Positions 5,407-11,302 of a stretch of 13,941 nt of DNA are shown one piece after another. The notes beneath the pieces are model-generated. The model was not told where the DNA came from and did not search any database. It worked only from the letters and a program-made list of their open reading frames with translations. Within the stretch, counting starts at the first letter, position 1. Each line of letters starts with the position of its first letter. The position numbers and the translations under genes were made by a program. Source of the stretch: JANLIQ01 sp964358205 (GTDB lineage: Bacteria; Patescibacteriota; UBA1384; 2-12-FULL-50-11); assembly GCA_964358205.1 (NCBI GenBank), contig CAYHNZ010000025.1:1-13941 (forward strand). The letters are read 5' to 3'.

Positions 5407-7038
5407 TTACATCATTCCGTCCATGCCGCCCATACCGGAAGGCATTGGGGGCATAGAATCTTTTTTCTCTGGTAAGTCGGTCACTGCGGCTTCGGTGGTC
5501 AGGACCATCGCGGCAACAGAGGCGGCGTTTTGGAGAGCCGAGCGGGTGACTTTGAGCGGGTCGATAATACCAGCGGCCATCATGTCCACCATCTTGTTTT
5601 CTTTGGCGTCGTAGCCCCAACCCTTTTTACCTTCGATAATCCGAGCGACGATCACCGAACCCTCGGCACCAGCGTTACTGGCGATCTGCCAGGCCGGAAC
5701 AACTAGGGCTTTGGAGACAATCTCGCGACCGAGCTCTTCGTCGCCTTCATATTTGGTCTTGTTCAAGGCTGTGTGGGCTTCGAGCAGAGCGACGCCACCG
5801 CCGGCGACAACGCCTTCTTCGATAGCGGCGCGGGTGGCTTTTTGGGCGTCTTCAACCCGATGTTGTTTTTCTTTCTGCTCGACTTCGGAAGCGGCACCAA
5901 CTTTGATGACGGCAACCCCACCGGAGAGTTTGCCGAGGCGTTCCTGGAGTTTTTCTTTGTCGTAATCTGAAGTGGCTTTGTCGATTTGGTTTTTTATCTG
6001 GGCCACTCGGGCGTCGATGGCTTTGGCCGAACCCTTGCCGTCAATGACGGTCGTCTTATCTTTGTCGGCGACAACGCGACGGGCAGTTCCTAGCATTTCA
6101 ACCGTCACATCTTCGAGCTTCATGCCTTTTTCTTCAGTAATAACTTCGCCGTCGGTCAAGATGGCGATGTCTTGCAGCATCTCCTTTCTTCGATCGCCAA
6201 AACCTGGGGCTTTAACAGCCAGAATCGACAATATGCCGCGGAGTTTGTTGACGATAATGGTCGCCAGAGCTTCACCTTCCAAATCTTCCGAGATGATGAC
6301 CAGCTCTTTCTTGCCGAGGGCGGCCAGCTTCTCTAGTAGGGGCAGAATCTCTTGAATGCTGGAGATTTTTTTGTCGGTGATGAGAATGTGGGGCTTTTCA
6401 ATCATCGCTTCCATATTAGCGGCGTCAGTGACCATATAGGCCGAGACATACCCTTGATCAAACTGCATCCCTTCGGTCAGTTCGTAAGTCATTTCAAGAG
6501 TTTCGGATTTTTCAACGGTAATAACGCCTTCGTTGCCGACTTTGTCGAAAACTTCGGCGATAAGGGCGCCAATTTCCGGATCGTTAGCCGAGATGGAGGC
6601 GACCTGGGTTTTTTCTTCTTTGGTTTTGATCTGCTTGGCGTTTTTCTTCAAATGGGCGACAACGGCAATCGTTGCCTTCTCAATACCGTGGCGAATGGCC
6701 ATGGCGCTCGAACCGGCGGCGACATTTTTCAGCCCGTCGCTGATCATCGCTTGGGCTAGTAGGGTGGCGGTAGTGGTGCCGTCGCCAGCGATATCGTCGG
6801 TTTTGGAGGCAACTTCTTTAACTAACTGCGCCCCCATATTTTCAAACTTGTCGGCCAGATCGATTTCTTTGGCGATGGTGACACCATCGTTAGTGATGGT
6901 CGGCCCGCCGTAACCCTTGTCCAACAGGACATTACGGCCTTTGGGACCGAGCGTCACCTTGACGGTGTTAGCGAGTTGATCGACACCGGATTTGATTCGG
7001 TCGCGAGCATCCTGTGAAAACTTAATTTGTTTAGACAT
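5407..7038 (-). CDS. groEL: Chaperonin GroEL (Hsp60)
   Basis: The large subunit of the group I chaperonin, which folds proteins in an ATP-driven double ring capped by GroES in the cytoplasm. Its 543 residues are the normal full length. Visible signatures include TLGPKGRNV (29-37) and the ATP-binding loop GDGTTT (85-90, catalytic Asp 86). AAIEEGVVAGGGVALL is the family signature, and the C-terminus ends in the usual Gly/Met tail (MPSGMGGMDGMM). Translation starts at ATG 7038 with GGAG eight bases or so upstream. It lies 117 bases after groES, and the gap is mostly 7-bp repeat tracts with no clear promoter, so the two genes are probably one transcript ended by the terminator at 5363. Confidence 0.99.
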   Translation of the reverse strand: MSKQIKFSQDARDRIKSGVDQLANTVKVTLGPKGRNVLLDKGYGGPTITNDGVTIAKEIDLADKFENMGAQLVKEVASKTDDIAGDGTTTATLLAQAMISDGLKNVAAGSSAMAIRHGIEKATIAVVAHLKKNAKQIKTKEEKTQVASISANDPEIGALIAEVFDKVGNEGVITVEKSETLEMTYELTEGMQFDQGYVSAYMVTDAANMEAMIEKPHILITDKKISSIQEILPLLEKLAALGKKELVIISEDLEGEALATIIVNKLRGILSILAVKAPGFGDRRKEMLQDIAILTDGEVITEEKGMKLEDVTVEMLGTARRVVADKDKTTVIDGKGSAKAIDARVAQIKNQIDKATSDYDKEKLQERLGKLSGGVAVIKVGAASEVEQKEKQHRVEDAQKATRAAIEEGVVAGGGVALLEAHTALNKTKYEGDEELGREIVSKALVVPAWQIASNAGAEGSVIVARIIEGKKGWGYDAKENKMVDMMAAGIIDPLKVTRSALQNAASVAAMVLTTEAAVTDLPEKKDSMPPMPSGMGGMDGMM

Positions 7039-7063
7039 ATAATCTTTTTCTCCTTTTAGTTGA

Positions 7064-7098
7064 AAAACAATTAATAATTCTCAAGTATCAATTATCAA
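7064..7098. repeat. Degenerate 7-bp tandem repeat (NNNNCAA), groES-groEL spacer
   Basis: Five consecutive 7-mers: AAAACAA, TTAATAA, TTCTCAA, GTATCAA, TTATCAA. The ending is conserved and the first bases vary. Confidence 0.6.
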
Positions 7099-7129
7099 GT
7101 GTGGAAATTGATTCCTTGCTACTTATTTG

Positions 7130-7157
7130 GGACTTGTTACTTGCTACTTGGTACTTC
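7130..7157. repeat. Degenerate 7-bp tandem repeat (NNACTTG), end of groES
   Basis: Four consecutive 7-mers: GGACTTG, TTACTTG, CTACTTG, GTACTTC. The last overlaps the groES stop codon. CTTGCTAC just to the left may be a further decayed unit. Confidence 0.7.
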
Positions 7158-7449
7158 ATCCCTTCAGTATGCCCAGCACTTCGTCCTCACGGATGATCTT
7201 ATATTCAACGCCATCGAGCTTGAACTCATCGCCGGCGTATTTGCCAAACAGAACGCGGTCGCCGACTTTGACCTGCATCGGCAGGCGTTTCTCGCCGTCC
7301 TCGTCCCAGCGGCCCGGGCCAACTGCCATAACTTCGCCTTCTTGGGGTTTTTCTTTGGCGGTGTCAGGAATAACGATACCGGACTTAGAAACAGTTTCCG
7401 CATCGAGCGGTTTAACAACTAAACGATCTGCTAACGGTTGTAGTTTCAT
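7156..7449 (-). CDS. groES: Co-chaperonin GroES (Hsp10)
   Basis: The 97-residue lid of the GroEL ring. Typical features: MKLQPLADRLVVKPL at the start, SKSGIVIPDTAKEKPQEGEV (about 22-41) containing the mobile loop that contacts GroEL, VGDRVLFGKYAG (about 62-73) and the end REDEVLGIL. ATG 7449 has a strong GGAGG eight bases upstream. It is the first gene of the groESL transcript. The promoter lies at 7584-7612, leaving a leader of about 128 nt with two strong inverted repeats. Confidence 0.98.
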   Translation of the reverse strand: MKLQPLADRLVVKPLDAETVSKSGIVIPDTAKEKPQEGEVMAVGPGRWDEDGEKRLPMQVKVGDRVLFGKYAGDEFKLDGVEYKIIREDEVLGILKG

Positions 7450-7489
7450 TGAATGACCTCCTTTTTGCTTTGTTATTGTTATTCACGCA

Positions 7490-7530
7490 CTGCCTTGCTT
7501 TTGGCTGGATTATTTTACCAAAAGCGGCAG
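7490..7530 (-). promoter_or_regulatory. Strong hairpin in the groES leader
   Basis: Plus-strand CTGCC (7490-7494), GCTTTTGG (7497-7504), 13 bases, CCAAAAGC (7518-7525) and GGCAG (7526-7530) form a 13-bp stem with a 2-nt bulge. In the groES mRNA this is a stable stem-loop about 40 nt before the start codon. The Shine-Dalgarno sequence is outside it. Confidence 0.7.
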
Positions 7531-7543
7531 CTTCCGTTCGGCA

Positions 7544-7571
7544 GTTGTCGACTGTCCACTGGACACTCGAC
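7544..7571. repeat. 7-bp-periodic tract that is also a 25-bp palindrome, 5' end of groES mRNA
   Basis: The units ACTGTCC, ACTGGAC, ACTCGAC (7551-7571) follow GTTGTCG. The same bases form a palindrome centred at 7559 (GTCGA-x-TGTCCA / TGGACA-x-TCGAC) with one mismatched pair. It begins about six bases after the predicted transcription start, so it would fold as a 5'-terminal stem-loop. Confidence 0.65.
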
Positions 7572-7583
7572 TAATTCTGCCTC

Positions 7584-7612
7584 ATTGTAAAGCTTGCTTT
7601 ACATTTCGTCAA
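7584..7612 (-). promoter_or_regulatory. groESL promoter with an operator-like palindrome
   Basis: On the minus strand TTGACG (7612-7607), a 17-nt spacer and TACAAT (7589-7584). The perfect inverted repeat TGTAAAGC / GCTTTACA with a 2-base centre (7586-7603) fills most of the spacer and overlaps the -10, a typical repressor position. It is not the CIRCE sequence (TTAGCACTC / GAGTGCTAA). Confidence 0.72.
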
Positions 7613-7629
7613 TATTTGTTGAAACGATA

Positions 7630-7652
7630 GAGCCCGCATAGAATGCGGGCTC
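7630..7652 (-). terminator. Hairpin, probable terminator of the small gene at 7689
   Basis: GAGCCCGCAT and ATGCGGGCTC form a perfect 10-bp stem with a 3-nt loop. Downstream on the minus strand is TATCGTTTC, a weak T-tract, so termination may be inefficient. Confidence 0.6.
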
Positions 7653-7653
7653 G

Positions 7654-7688
7654 TGGGCGGGGCGGGGTTGGCGGGGCGGGCGAGGGGG
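7654..7688 (+). other. G-run cluster, potential G-quadruplex
   Basis: Five runs of three or more G (7655-7657, 7659-7662, 7664-7667, 7673-7676, 7678-7680) and a sixth at 7684-7688 are separated by one to five bases. The cluster lies exactly between the stop codon and the terminator hairpin of the minus-strand gene, with G on the template strand. Confidence 0.65.
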
Positions 7689-7865
7689 CTAGTCGTCGTG
7701 GGCGAGGCACTGGTACTCGGGATCGTGCCGGTACCTGTAGTAGTCGGAGATGCGTTGAATGACCTGACGCAATATCTGGCGCAGACCCGTAAAGAACTTG
7801 GCAGTACGAAGCAGAAGTTCTGCCGGGCCGTGGGATGACTCTTTCTGGTTTTTCTTCTTTTCCAT
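7689..7865 (-). CDS. Small basic protein of unknown function, 58 residues
   Basis: I do not recognise a family. The chain starts MEKKKNQKESSHGP, followed by an amphipathic, Arg-rich helical stretch (ELLLRTAKFFTGLRQILRQV, about 16-35). It ends in an aromatic and acidic tail (YYRYRHDPEYQCLAHDD). It may bind RNA or a membrane surface (inference). ATG 7865 is chosen over upstream TTG 7883 because GGGG lies six bases before it. A promoter with an extended -10 (TGG-TATAAT, -10 at 7901-7896) lies upstream, divergent from trpS, and a hairpin follows the stop. That context is the main reason to believe the gene. Confidence 0.55.
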   Translation of the reverse strand: MEKKKNQKESSHGPAELLLRTAKFFTGLRQILRQVIQRISDYYRYRHDPEYQCLAHDD

Positions 7866-7910
7866 AGCAAACCCCAACTTCAAGGGCGTTGGCTAATTAT
7901 ACCAGAAAAT

Positions 7911-7919
7911 TGATACAAT
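7911..7919 (+). promoter_or_regulatory. Extended -10 promoter of trpS, predicted leaderless
   Basis: TGA-TACAAT fits an extended -10 (TGn-TAtAAT). Six bases later comes ATG 7926, so the mRNA should start at or next to the start codon. The -35 is weak (TTGGCT at 7889, 19-nt spacer) and overlaps the divergent promoter. Confidence 0.6.
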
Positions 7920-7925
7920 GAACCG

Positions 7926-8894
7926 ATGAAAAGGTTAGTTAGTGGTATTAAACCATCGGGCACTCTCCATATTGGCAACTATTTGGGGGCGATAAAGCAG
8001 TGGGTCGATTTGCAAAACGATTACGACTGCTTCTTTTTTATCGCCGACGAGCATGTCATTGACACCAAGCCGAAACCTGAAGAACTCCACCATCAGACTT
8101 CAGAGACAGTAGCGATGTTGGTCGCATTGGGTGTCGACCCGAAAAATTGCGTTCTTTTTGTTCAGTCACAGATTCCCGAACACGCCGAGCTGGCTTGGTT
8201 GCTATTATCGTTCGCTACGGTTGGTCAACTAACTCGCATGACCCAGTACAAAGAGAAGTCCGACCGTCATGGGCAGAATGCTGGCTTATTGGGCTACCCT
8301 GTACTTATGGCGGCAGATGTCTTGCTTTACGACGCCGAAGTTGTGCCAGTTGGCGACGATCAAGTCCAACACTTGGAATTAGCTCGAGAAATCGTACGCA
8401 GTTTCAATGCCCATGCAGGCAAAACCTTCACCGAACCAAAACCGCTACTGACAAAAGCGGCCCGTATCATGGCCTTAAACGACCCAAAACATAAAATGTC
8501 TAAATCCATTCCTGGTTCGGCAATTGGCTTACTCGACGACGAAGCAACTGTCACCGCCACTATTCGTAAAGCCGTAACCGACTCTGACCCGAATTCGACC
8601 AAGATGAGCCCGGGCGTGGAGAATTTGTTTACGATCTTAGAGGGATTTTCCGATAGAGAAACCGTTGAGGAGTTTCAAGGGAAGTATAAAGATGGTCGAT
8701 TGAAGTATTCCGAACTTAAGGAGCAGCTAATTGAAGATGTGATGAACTTTCTGGGCCCGGTCCAAAGAACCTACCGGAGCTTACTAAAAGATCCCCATCA
8801 ACTCGAACGAATAATCAAAGAGGGCACGGCCAAGGCCCGCCCGATTGCTGAAGCCAAGCTATTAACCGTCAAAAAACACCTGGGTTTGATCTAG
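7926..8894 (+). CDS. trpS: Tryptophanyl-tRNA synthetase
   Basis: Charges tRNA-Trp with tryptophan using ATP, in the cytoplasm. It is a class I synthetase of 322 residues, normal for the bacterial short form. Signatures: SGIKPSGTLHIGNYLGA (6-22) with HIGN at 15-18; the tRNA/Trp region LTRMTQYKEKS (102-112); LMAADVLLYDAEVVPVGDDQ with DQVQHLELAR (145-154); and KMSKS at 190-194. There is no Shine-Dalgarno sequence, and the -10 is placed for a leaderless mRNA. No terminator follows the stop; the next promoter begins five bases later, so read-through into the following small gene is possible. Confidence 0.98.
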   Translation: MKRLVSGIKPSGTLHIGNYLGAIKQWVDLQNDYDCFFFIADEHVIDTKPKPEELHHQTSETVAMLVALGVDPKNCVLFVQSQIPEHAELAWLLLSFATVGQLTRMTQYKEKSDRHGQNAGLLGYPVLMAADVLLYDAEVVPVGDDQVQHLELAREIVRSFNAHAGKTFTEPKPLLTKAARIMALNDPKHKMSKSIPGSAIGLLDDEATVTATIRKAVTDSDPNSTKMSPGVENLFTILEGFSDRETVEEFQGKYKDGRLKYSELKEQLIEDVMNFLGPVQRTYRSLLKDPHQLERIIKEGTAKARPIAEAKLLTVKKHLGLI

Positions 8895-8898
8895 GTTC

Positions 8899-8927
8899 TT
8901 GATTGTCTGACAAATTGTTGTTATTAT
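8899..8927 (+). promoter_or_regulatory. Promoter of the first cysteine-motif gene
   Basis: TTGATT (8899-8904), a 17-nt spacer and TATTAT (8922-8927). The spacer holds the small palindrome TTGTC-T-GACAA (8903-8913). Predicted start is near 8934. Confidence 0.75.
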
Positions 8928-8935
8928 TTCCCTTA

Positions 8936-8949
8936 CACACTTCGGTGTG
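8936..8949 (+). promoter_or_regulatory. 5'-terminal TTCG stem-loop, leader of the gene at 8973
   Basis: CACAC-TTCG-GTGTG is a hairpin with the very stable UUCG loop, starting within two or three bases of the predicted transcription start. AAGGA precedes the ATG further down. The leader of the gene at 9514 has the same plan. Confidence 0.65.
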
Positions 8950-8972
8950 CGCACCCATCAAGGAAGAACATA

Positions 8973-9338
8973 ATGTTAAAGAATCTAACGCCATTTGGCA
9001 TGCTTCACGACCAGGGGATTGTTCCCGCTTCGGGATTAGGTCAAGTACAGACCCCCAGGTTTACTCCCGTCTTTCCAAAACGGAACGGGGCGCCATCGAT
9101 AGAAGATATTTCCCTTTGTTGCCCCTATTGCTACAGGGACTTTGTTAGGAGAACCGGGGAGGAGTTTTTCCCCAAGGCGAGCAGCCAGTTCTACACCGAA
9201 GGACGGTACGGTAAATTTCTGGTGATGAAGTTTCCGGGTGATTCGGGCACTGTCCGGTTTCATGCTCTATGCAATAATCACAGCAGGGTTTATAACCCAA
9301 AAGACTCGCCTGTGAAGATAAAGCTGTTTCGGGAGTGA
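8973..9338 (+). CDS. Small protein with a CxxC and Cys/His pair, possible zinc binder
   Basis: This 121-residue protein of no recognised family has CPYC preceded by another Cys (LCCPYC, about 49-54) and a later LCNNH (about 99-103), which could form one zinc site. The segment before the first motif is rich in Pro, Gly and Thr and probably extended. The C-terminal part (KFLVMKFPGD, VKIKLFRE) looks like beta strands, as in zinc ribbons. ATG 8973 is supported by AAGGA about eight bases upstream, and a strong terminator follows at 9358. Its leader resembles that of the next small gene, so the two may be co-regulated. A role in nucleic acid binding is possible but unproven. Confidence 0.7.
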   Translation: MLKNLTPFGMLHDQGIVPASGLGQVQTPRFTPVFPKRNGAPSIEDISLCCPYCYRDFVRRTGEEFFPKASSQFYTEGRYGKFLVMKFPGDSGTVRFHALCNNHSRVYNPKDSPVKIKLFRE

Positions 9339-9357
9339 AATACCGACCGACCAACGC

Positions 9358-9390
9358 GGGTTGCGCCAAAGCGCAACCCCCCTTTTTTTT
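9358..9390 (+). terminator. Terminator of the first cysteine-motif gene
   Basis: GGGTTGCGC, CAAA and GCGCAACCC form a perfect 9-bp stem followed by CCC and eight T. Confidence 0.93.
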
Positions 9391-9430
9391 AATACCGAGC
9401 ATATCTAGCCTGATGACTGCATAAATATAT

Positions 9431-9468
9431 AATCATCCATTGATGATTCGGCTAATTACGATTAGAAT
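9431..9468 (+). promoter_or_regulatory. Promoter of the second cysteine-motif gene, with two inverted repeats
   Basis: TTGATG (9440-9445), a 17-nt spacer and TAGAAT (9463-9468). AATCATC / GATGATT (9431-9448) overlaps the -35, and CTAAT / ATTAG (9452-9465) lies between the elements and enters the -10. Both are possible operator sites. Predicted start is near 9475. Confidence 0.68.
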
Positions 9469-9479
9469 TTATCCATCTC

Positions 9480-9503
9480 GCACTTTCGAGTGCAAGGAGG
9501 TGA
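9480..9503 (+). promoter_or_regulatory. TTCG stem-loop followed by an ideal Shine-Dalgarno sequence
   Basis: GCACT-TTCG-AGTGC (9480-9493) is followed at once by AAGGAGGTGA (9494-9503), a full match to the anti-Shine-Dalgarno sequence. This fixes the start at ATG 9514 and rules out the in-frame GTG at 9490, which lies within the stem. Confidence 0.75.
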
Positions 9504-9513
9504 AAAAAGTACT

Positions 9514-9783
9514 ATGAGCGCACCCCATAACTTAACGGCAAAGTTGCCGAGACTACCCGACGAGCAAGCGCCAAATCTGGCAGTTCTGCTTGCCGGCATA
9601 CCCATCGCCAACTTCGTCTGTTACGACTGTGAGCGAAATCGTAAGTCGGTACCCAACTGGGTTAAACCGCCTTATAATTCGGCTCAAGTCATCGTGACAA
9701 TTACGCCCCAAGGAAGTAGAATAACTCTTGAGAAACGACTCCTCTGTTCTGGCTGCTTGTCAGCTCGTCGTCGTCTTGGCTAA
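9514..9783 (+). CDS. Small double-CxxC protein, probable zinc ribbon
   Basis: 89 residues. Two cysteine pairs, CYDC (about 38-41) and CSGC (about 79-82), are spaced as in a zinc ribbon, with strands between them (SAQVIVTITPQGSRITLEKR, about 56-75). The N-terminal third is Pro/Leu-rich and the C-terminus is basic (SARRRLG). This is not a family I can name. The strong leader (stem-loop plus perfect Shine-Dalgarno) suggests high or controlled expression. It is convergent with manB, and a shared hairpin lies between their ends. Zinc-ribbon proteins often bind nucleic acid or protein partners, but nothing here shows which. Confidence 0.72.
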   Translation: MSAPHNLTAKLPRLPDEQAPNLAVLLAGIPIANFVCYDCERNRKSVPNWVKPPYNSAQVIVTITPQGSRITLEKRLLCSGCLSARRRLG

Positions 9784-9797
9784 ACGGCCCCCGACCT

Positions 9798-9831
9798 AAA
9801 AGCGCTTCGACCCAAACCGTCAAGCGCTTTT
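9798..9831. terminator. Shared hairpin between convergent genes
   Basis: AAAAGCGCTT and AAGCGCTTTT form a perfect 10-bp inverted repeat around a 14-nt loop. A/T ends on both sides allow it to work in both directions. On the minus strand it includes the last manB codons and its TGA. Confidence 0.6.
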
Positions 9832-11217
9832 AAACTGGTTAATTAGACCGGTGAGCTCGGCCGTTTTACTCTCGCAAGTGGCTTGATCTCTAGCTTCAAT
9901 ATTGAGACGGAGGAGGTTTTCGGTGTTGCTGGCACGGAGATTGAAGCGCCAAGAGTCAAAACTCATCGACAGCCCGTCGGTCTGATCAATCGAACCATCG
10001 GGGTATTTTTCGGTCACTACTTTTAGCATTGTTTCCTTGTCAGCCACCTCGAAGTTGATCTCGTCGGAGACGAAATACTTAGCTCGAAATGGCAAAATGA
10101 CTTCTGAAGCCGGCCGTTGGTTGGCACTGACGATATTTAGAAACAGTAGGAAGGGAATTAAGCCGTTGTCGGCGTAGTAGAATTCTCGAAAGTAATAGTG
10201 GCCGGACTTCTCCCCGGCAAACAAAGCGTCTTCGTGTCTCATCCGATTTTTGATAAAAGTATGTCCGGCTTTGTTGAGAATTGGAACGCCACCGGCTTTT
10301 GTAACCGTTTCCTCAACCGCCCAAATGTTTCTTGGTTCGTAAATTACTTTTTCACTCGGGTGATCAACTAGCAAATGCTCGGCCAATAACGCTGTCAAAT
10401 GACTGCCTTCAATCGGCTGGCCCTTCTCGTCGGTGACAAAAAAACGGTCGCCGTCGCCGTCCCAAGCGACACCAAAGTCCGCTTTAGTCTCGACAATTAG
10501 CTCACTTGTCTCTTGGCGATTGGCTGGAATCAGCGGATCCGGTCGGCCTTTGGGAAAATTACCGTCGGGCGTAAAGTTGAGCTCAATTAACTGAATGTGG
10601 CTGCCGTTCAAACGAGCCAACAACCGCTGGGCGACCAGGCCAGACAAGCCGAAATTGGCGTTGGCGACAACTTTTAACGGTCGGCCAGCGTCGAAATGAA
10701 CAAACTTTGTTAAGTAATCAAAATAATCTTCCTCAACCTCCTGACTGATAACGTGGCCGTCGTCGATGGCTGACAAATTATCGTCCGACTGGGCCAATTT
10801 CTTGATCTCGAGTAAGCCGGTATCGGCCGAGATGGCTTCGACGCCAGCCTTAATTAGCTTCAAGCCGTTAAATTCTTTTGGGTTATGCGAAGCTGAAACC
10901 TGGATCCCACCGTCGAAGTGGTAGTAACCAACGGCAAAGTAGAGCATCTCGGTTGGCACGGCACCGACATCAACAACATCGACGCCAGCTTCGGTCAGGC
11001 CATCAATGACGGCTTTTTGAAGTTTTGGCCCTGACAGGCGAACATCTCGACCAACAGCCACTGTAAGGGACTGGGGACTAGGGACTAGGGACTGGTTAGC
11101 TGTGCTCCGCAAGAAACTTGCGTAGGCCATAGCAATCCGTTTAACTTTTTTCTCATCAATCTCGTCCGGGTAAACCCCACGAATATCGTAGGCGTGAAAG
11201 ATCTGATCAAAATCCAT
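9820..11217 (-). CDS. manB: Phosphomannomutase / phosphoglucomutase
   Basis: An alpha-D-phosphohexomutase of 465 residues that moves phosphate between C6 and C1 of mannose or glucose, feeding sugar nucleotides for cell-surface polymers. The start is set at ATG 11217, where the family N-terminus (FHAYDIRGVYPDEI, 7-20) begins; the open frame further upstream is antisense to the next gene and not coding. Visible: phosphoserine loop SASHNPKEFNG (108-118, Ser 110), metal site DGDGDR (253-258), sugar-specificity loop GEKSGH (335-340) and phosphate-binding RASNTENLLR near the end. Residues 39-51 (TANQSLVPSPQSL) are an in-frame insert encoded by a 7-bp repeat tract before TVAVGRD. There is no Shine-Dalgarno sequence, and TACTCT ends six bases before the ATG, so it is probably leaderless. 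Confidence 0.95.
   Translation of the reverse strand: MDFDQIFHAYDIRGVYPDEIDEKKVKRIAMAYASFLRSTANQSLVPSPQSLTVAVGRDVRLSGPKLQKAVIDGLTEAGVDVVDVGAVPTEMLYFAVGYYHFDGGIQVSASHNPKEFNGLKLIKAGVEAISADTGLLEIKKLAQSDDNLSAIDDGHVISQEVEEDYFDYLTKFVHFDAGRPLKVVANANFGLSGLVAQRLLARLNGSHIQLIELNFTPDGNFPKGRPDPLIPANRQETSELIVETKADFGVAWDGDGDRFFVTDEKGQPIEGSHLTALLAEHLLVDHPSEKVIYEPRNIWAVEETVTKAGGVPILNKAGHTFIKNRMRHEDALFAGEKSGHYYFREFYYADNGLIPFLLFLNIVSANQRPASEVILPFRAKYFVSDEINFEVADKETMLKVVTEKYPDGSIDQTDGLSMSFDSWRFNLRASNTENLLRLNIEARDQATCESKTAELTGLINQFKSA
11066..11093. repeat. 7-bp tandem repeat inside manB
   Basis: Four units: AGGGACT, GGGGACT, AGGGACT, AGGGACT. Read on the coding strand they give Gln/Ser/Leu/Val/Pro residues between the first helix and the TVAVGRD strand. 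Confidence 0.9.
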
Positions 11218-11223
11218 ACCTAG

Positions 11224-11252
11224 AGAGTACCCGAAAACTGGGGTACAAAAAA
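11224..11252 (-). promoter_or_regulatory. Possible manB promoter built on the upstream terminator T-tract
   Basis: TACTCT (11229-11224) lies 17 nt from TTTTTT (11252-11247), the T-tract of the preceding terminator. The -35 is weak. GTACCC / GGGTAC (about 11227-11246) is an inverted repeat in the spacer. Confidence 0.4.
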
Positions 11253-11283
11253 GGCCGGCGTCTCTGGAAGAGTACGCCGGGCC
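11247..11283 (-). terminator. Terminator of the sigma4/alpha-CTD-like gene
   Basis: On the minus strand CCGGCGT and ACGCCGG form a 7-bp stem with a 12-nt loop, extended by GG/CC after a 1-nt bulge and followed by TTTTTT. Confidence 0.88.
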
Positions 11284-11302
11284 GTGGGGAGGGGGAGGAA
11301 GG

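Noticed and set aside
5711..6913. Long + strand open frames opposite groEL
   Set aside because: They are shadows of groEL codon bias on the other strand; composition is Ser/Ala/Phe-rich and no start signals are present.
7450..7612. CIRCE/HrcA site upstream of groES
   Set aside because: Neither TTAGCACTC nor GAGTGCTAA is present in the leader or promoter.
7571..7870. Alternative 99-residue minus-strand frame overlapping the 58-residue gene
   Set aside because: It reads through the G-run cluster and hairpin as Pro/Ala/Thr-rich low-complexity sequence; the overlapping frame ends just before those elements and has a better start.
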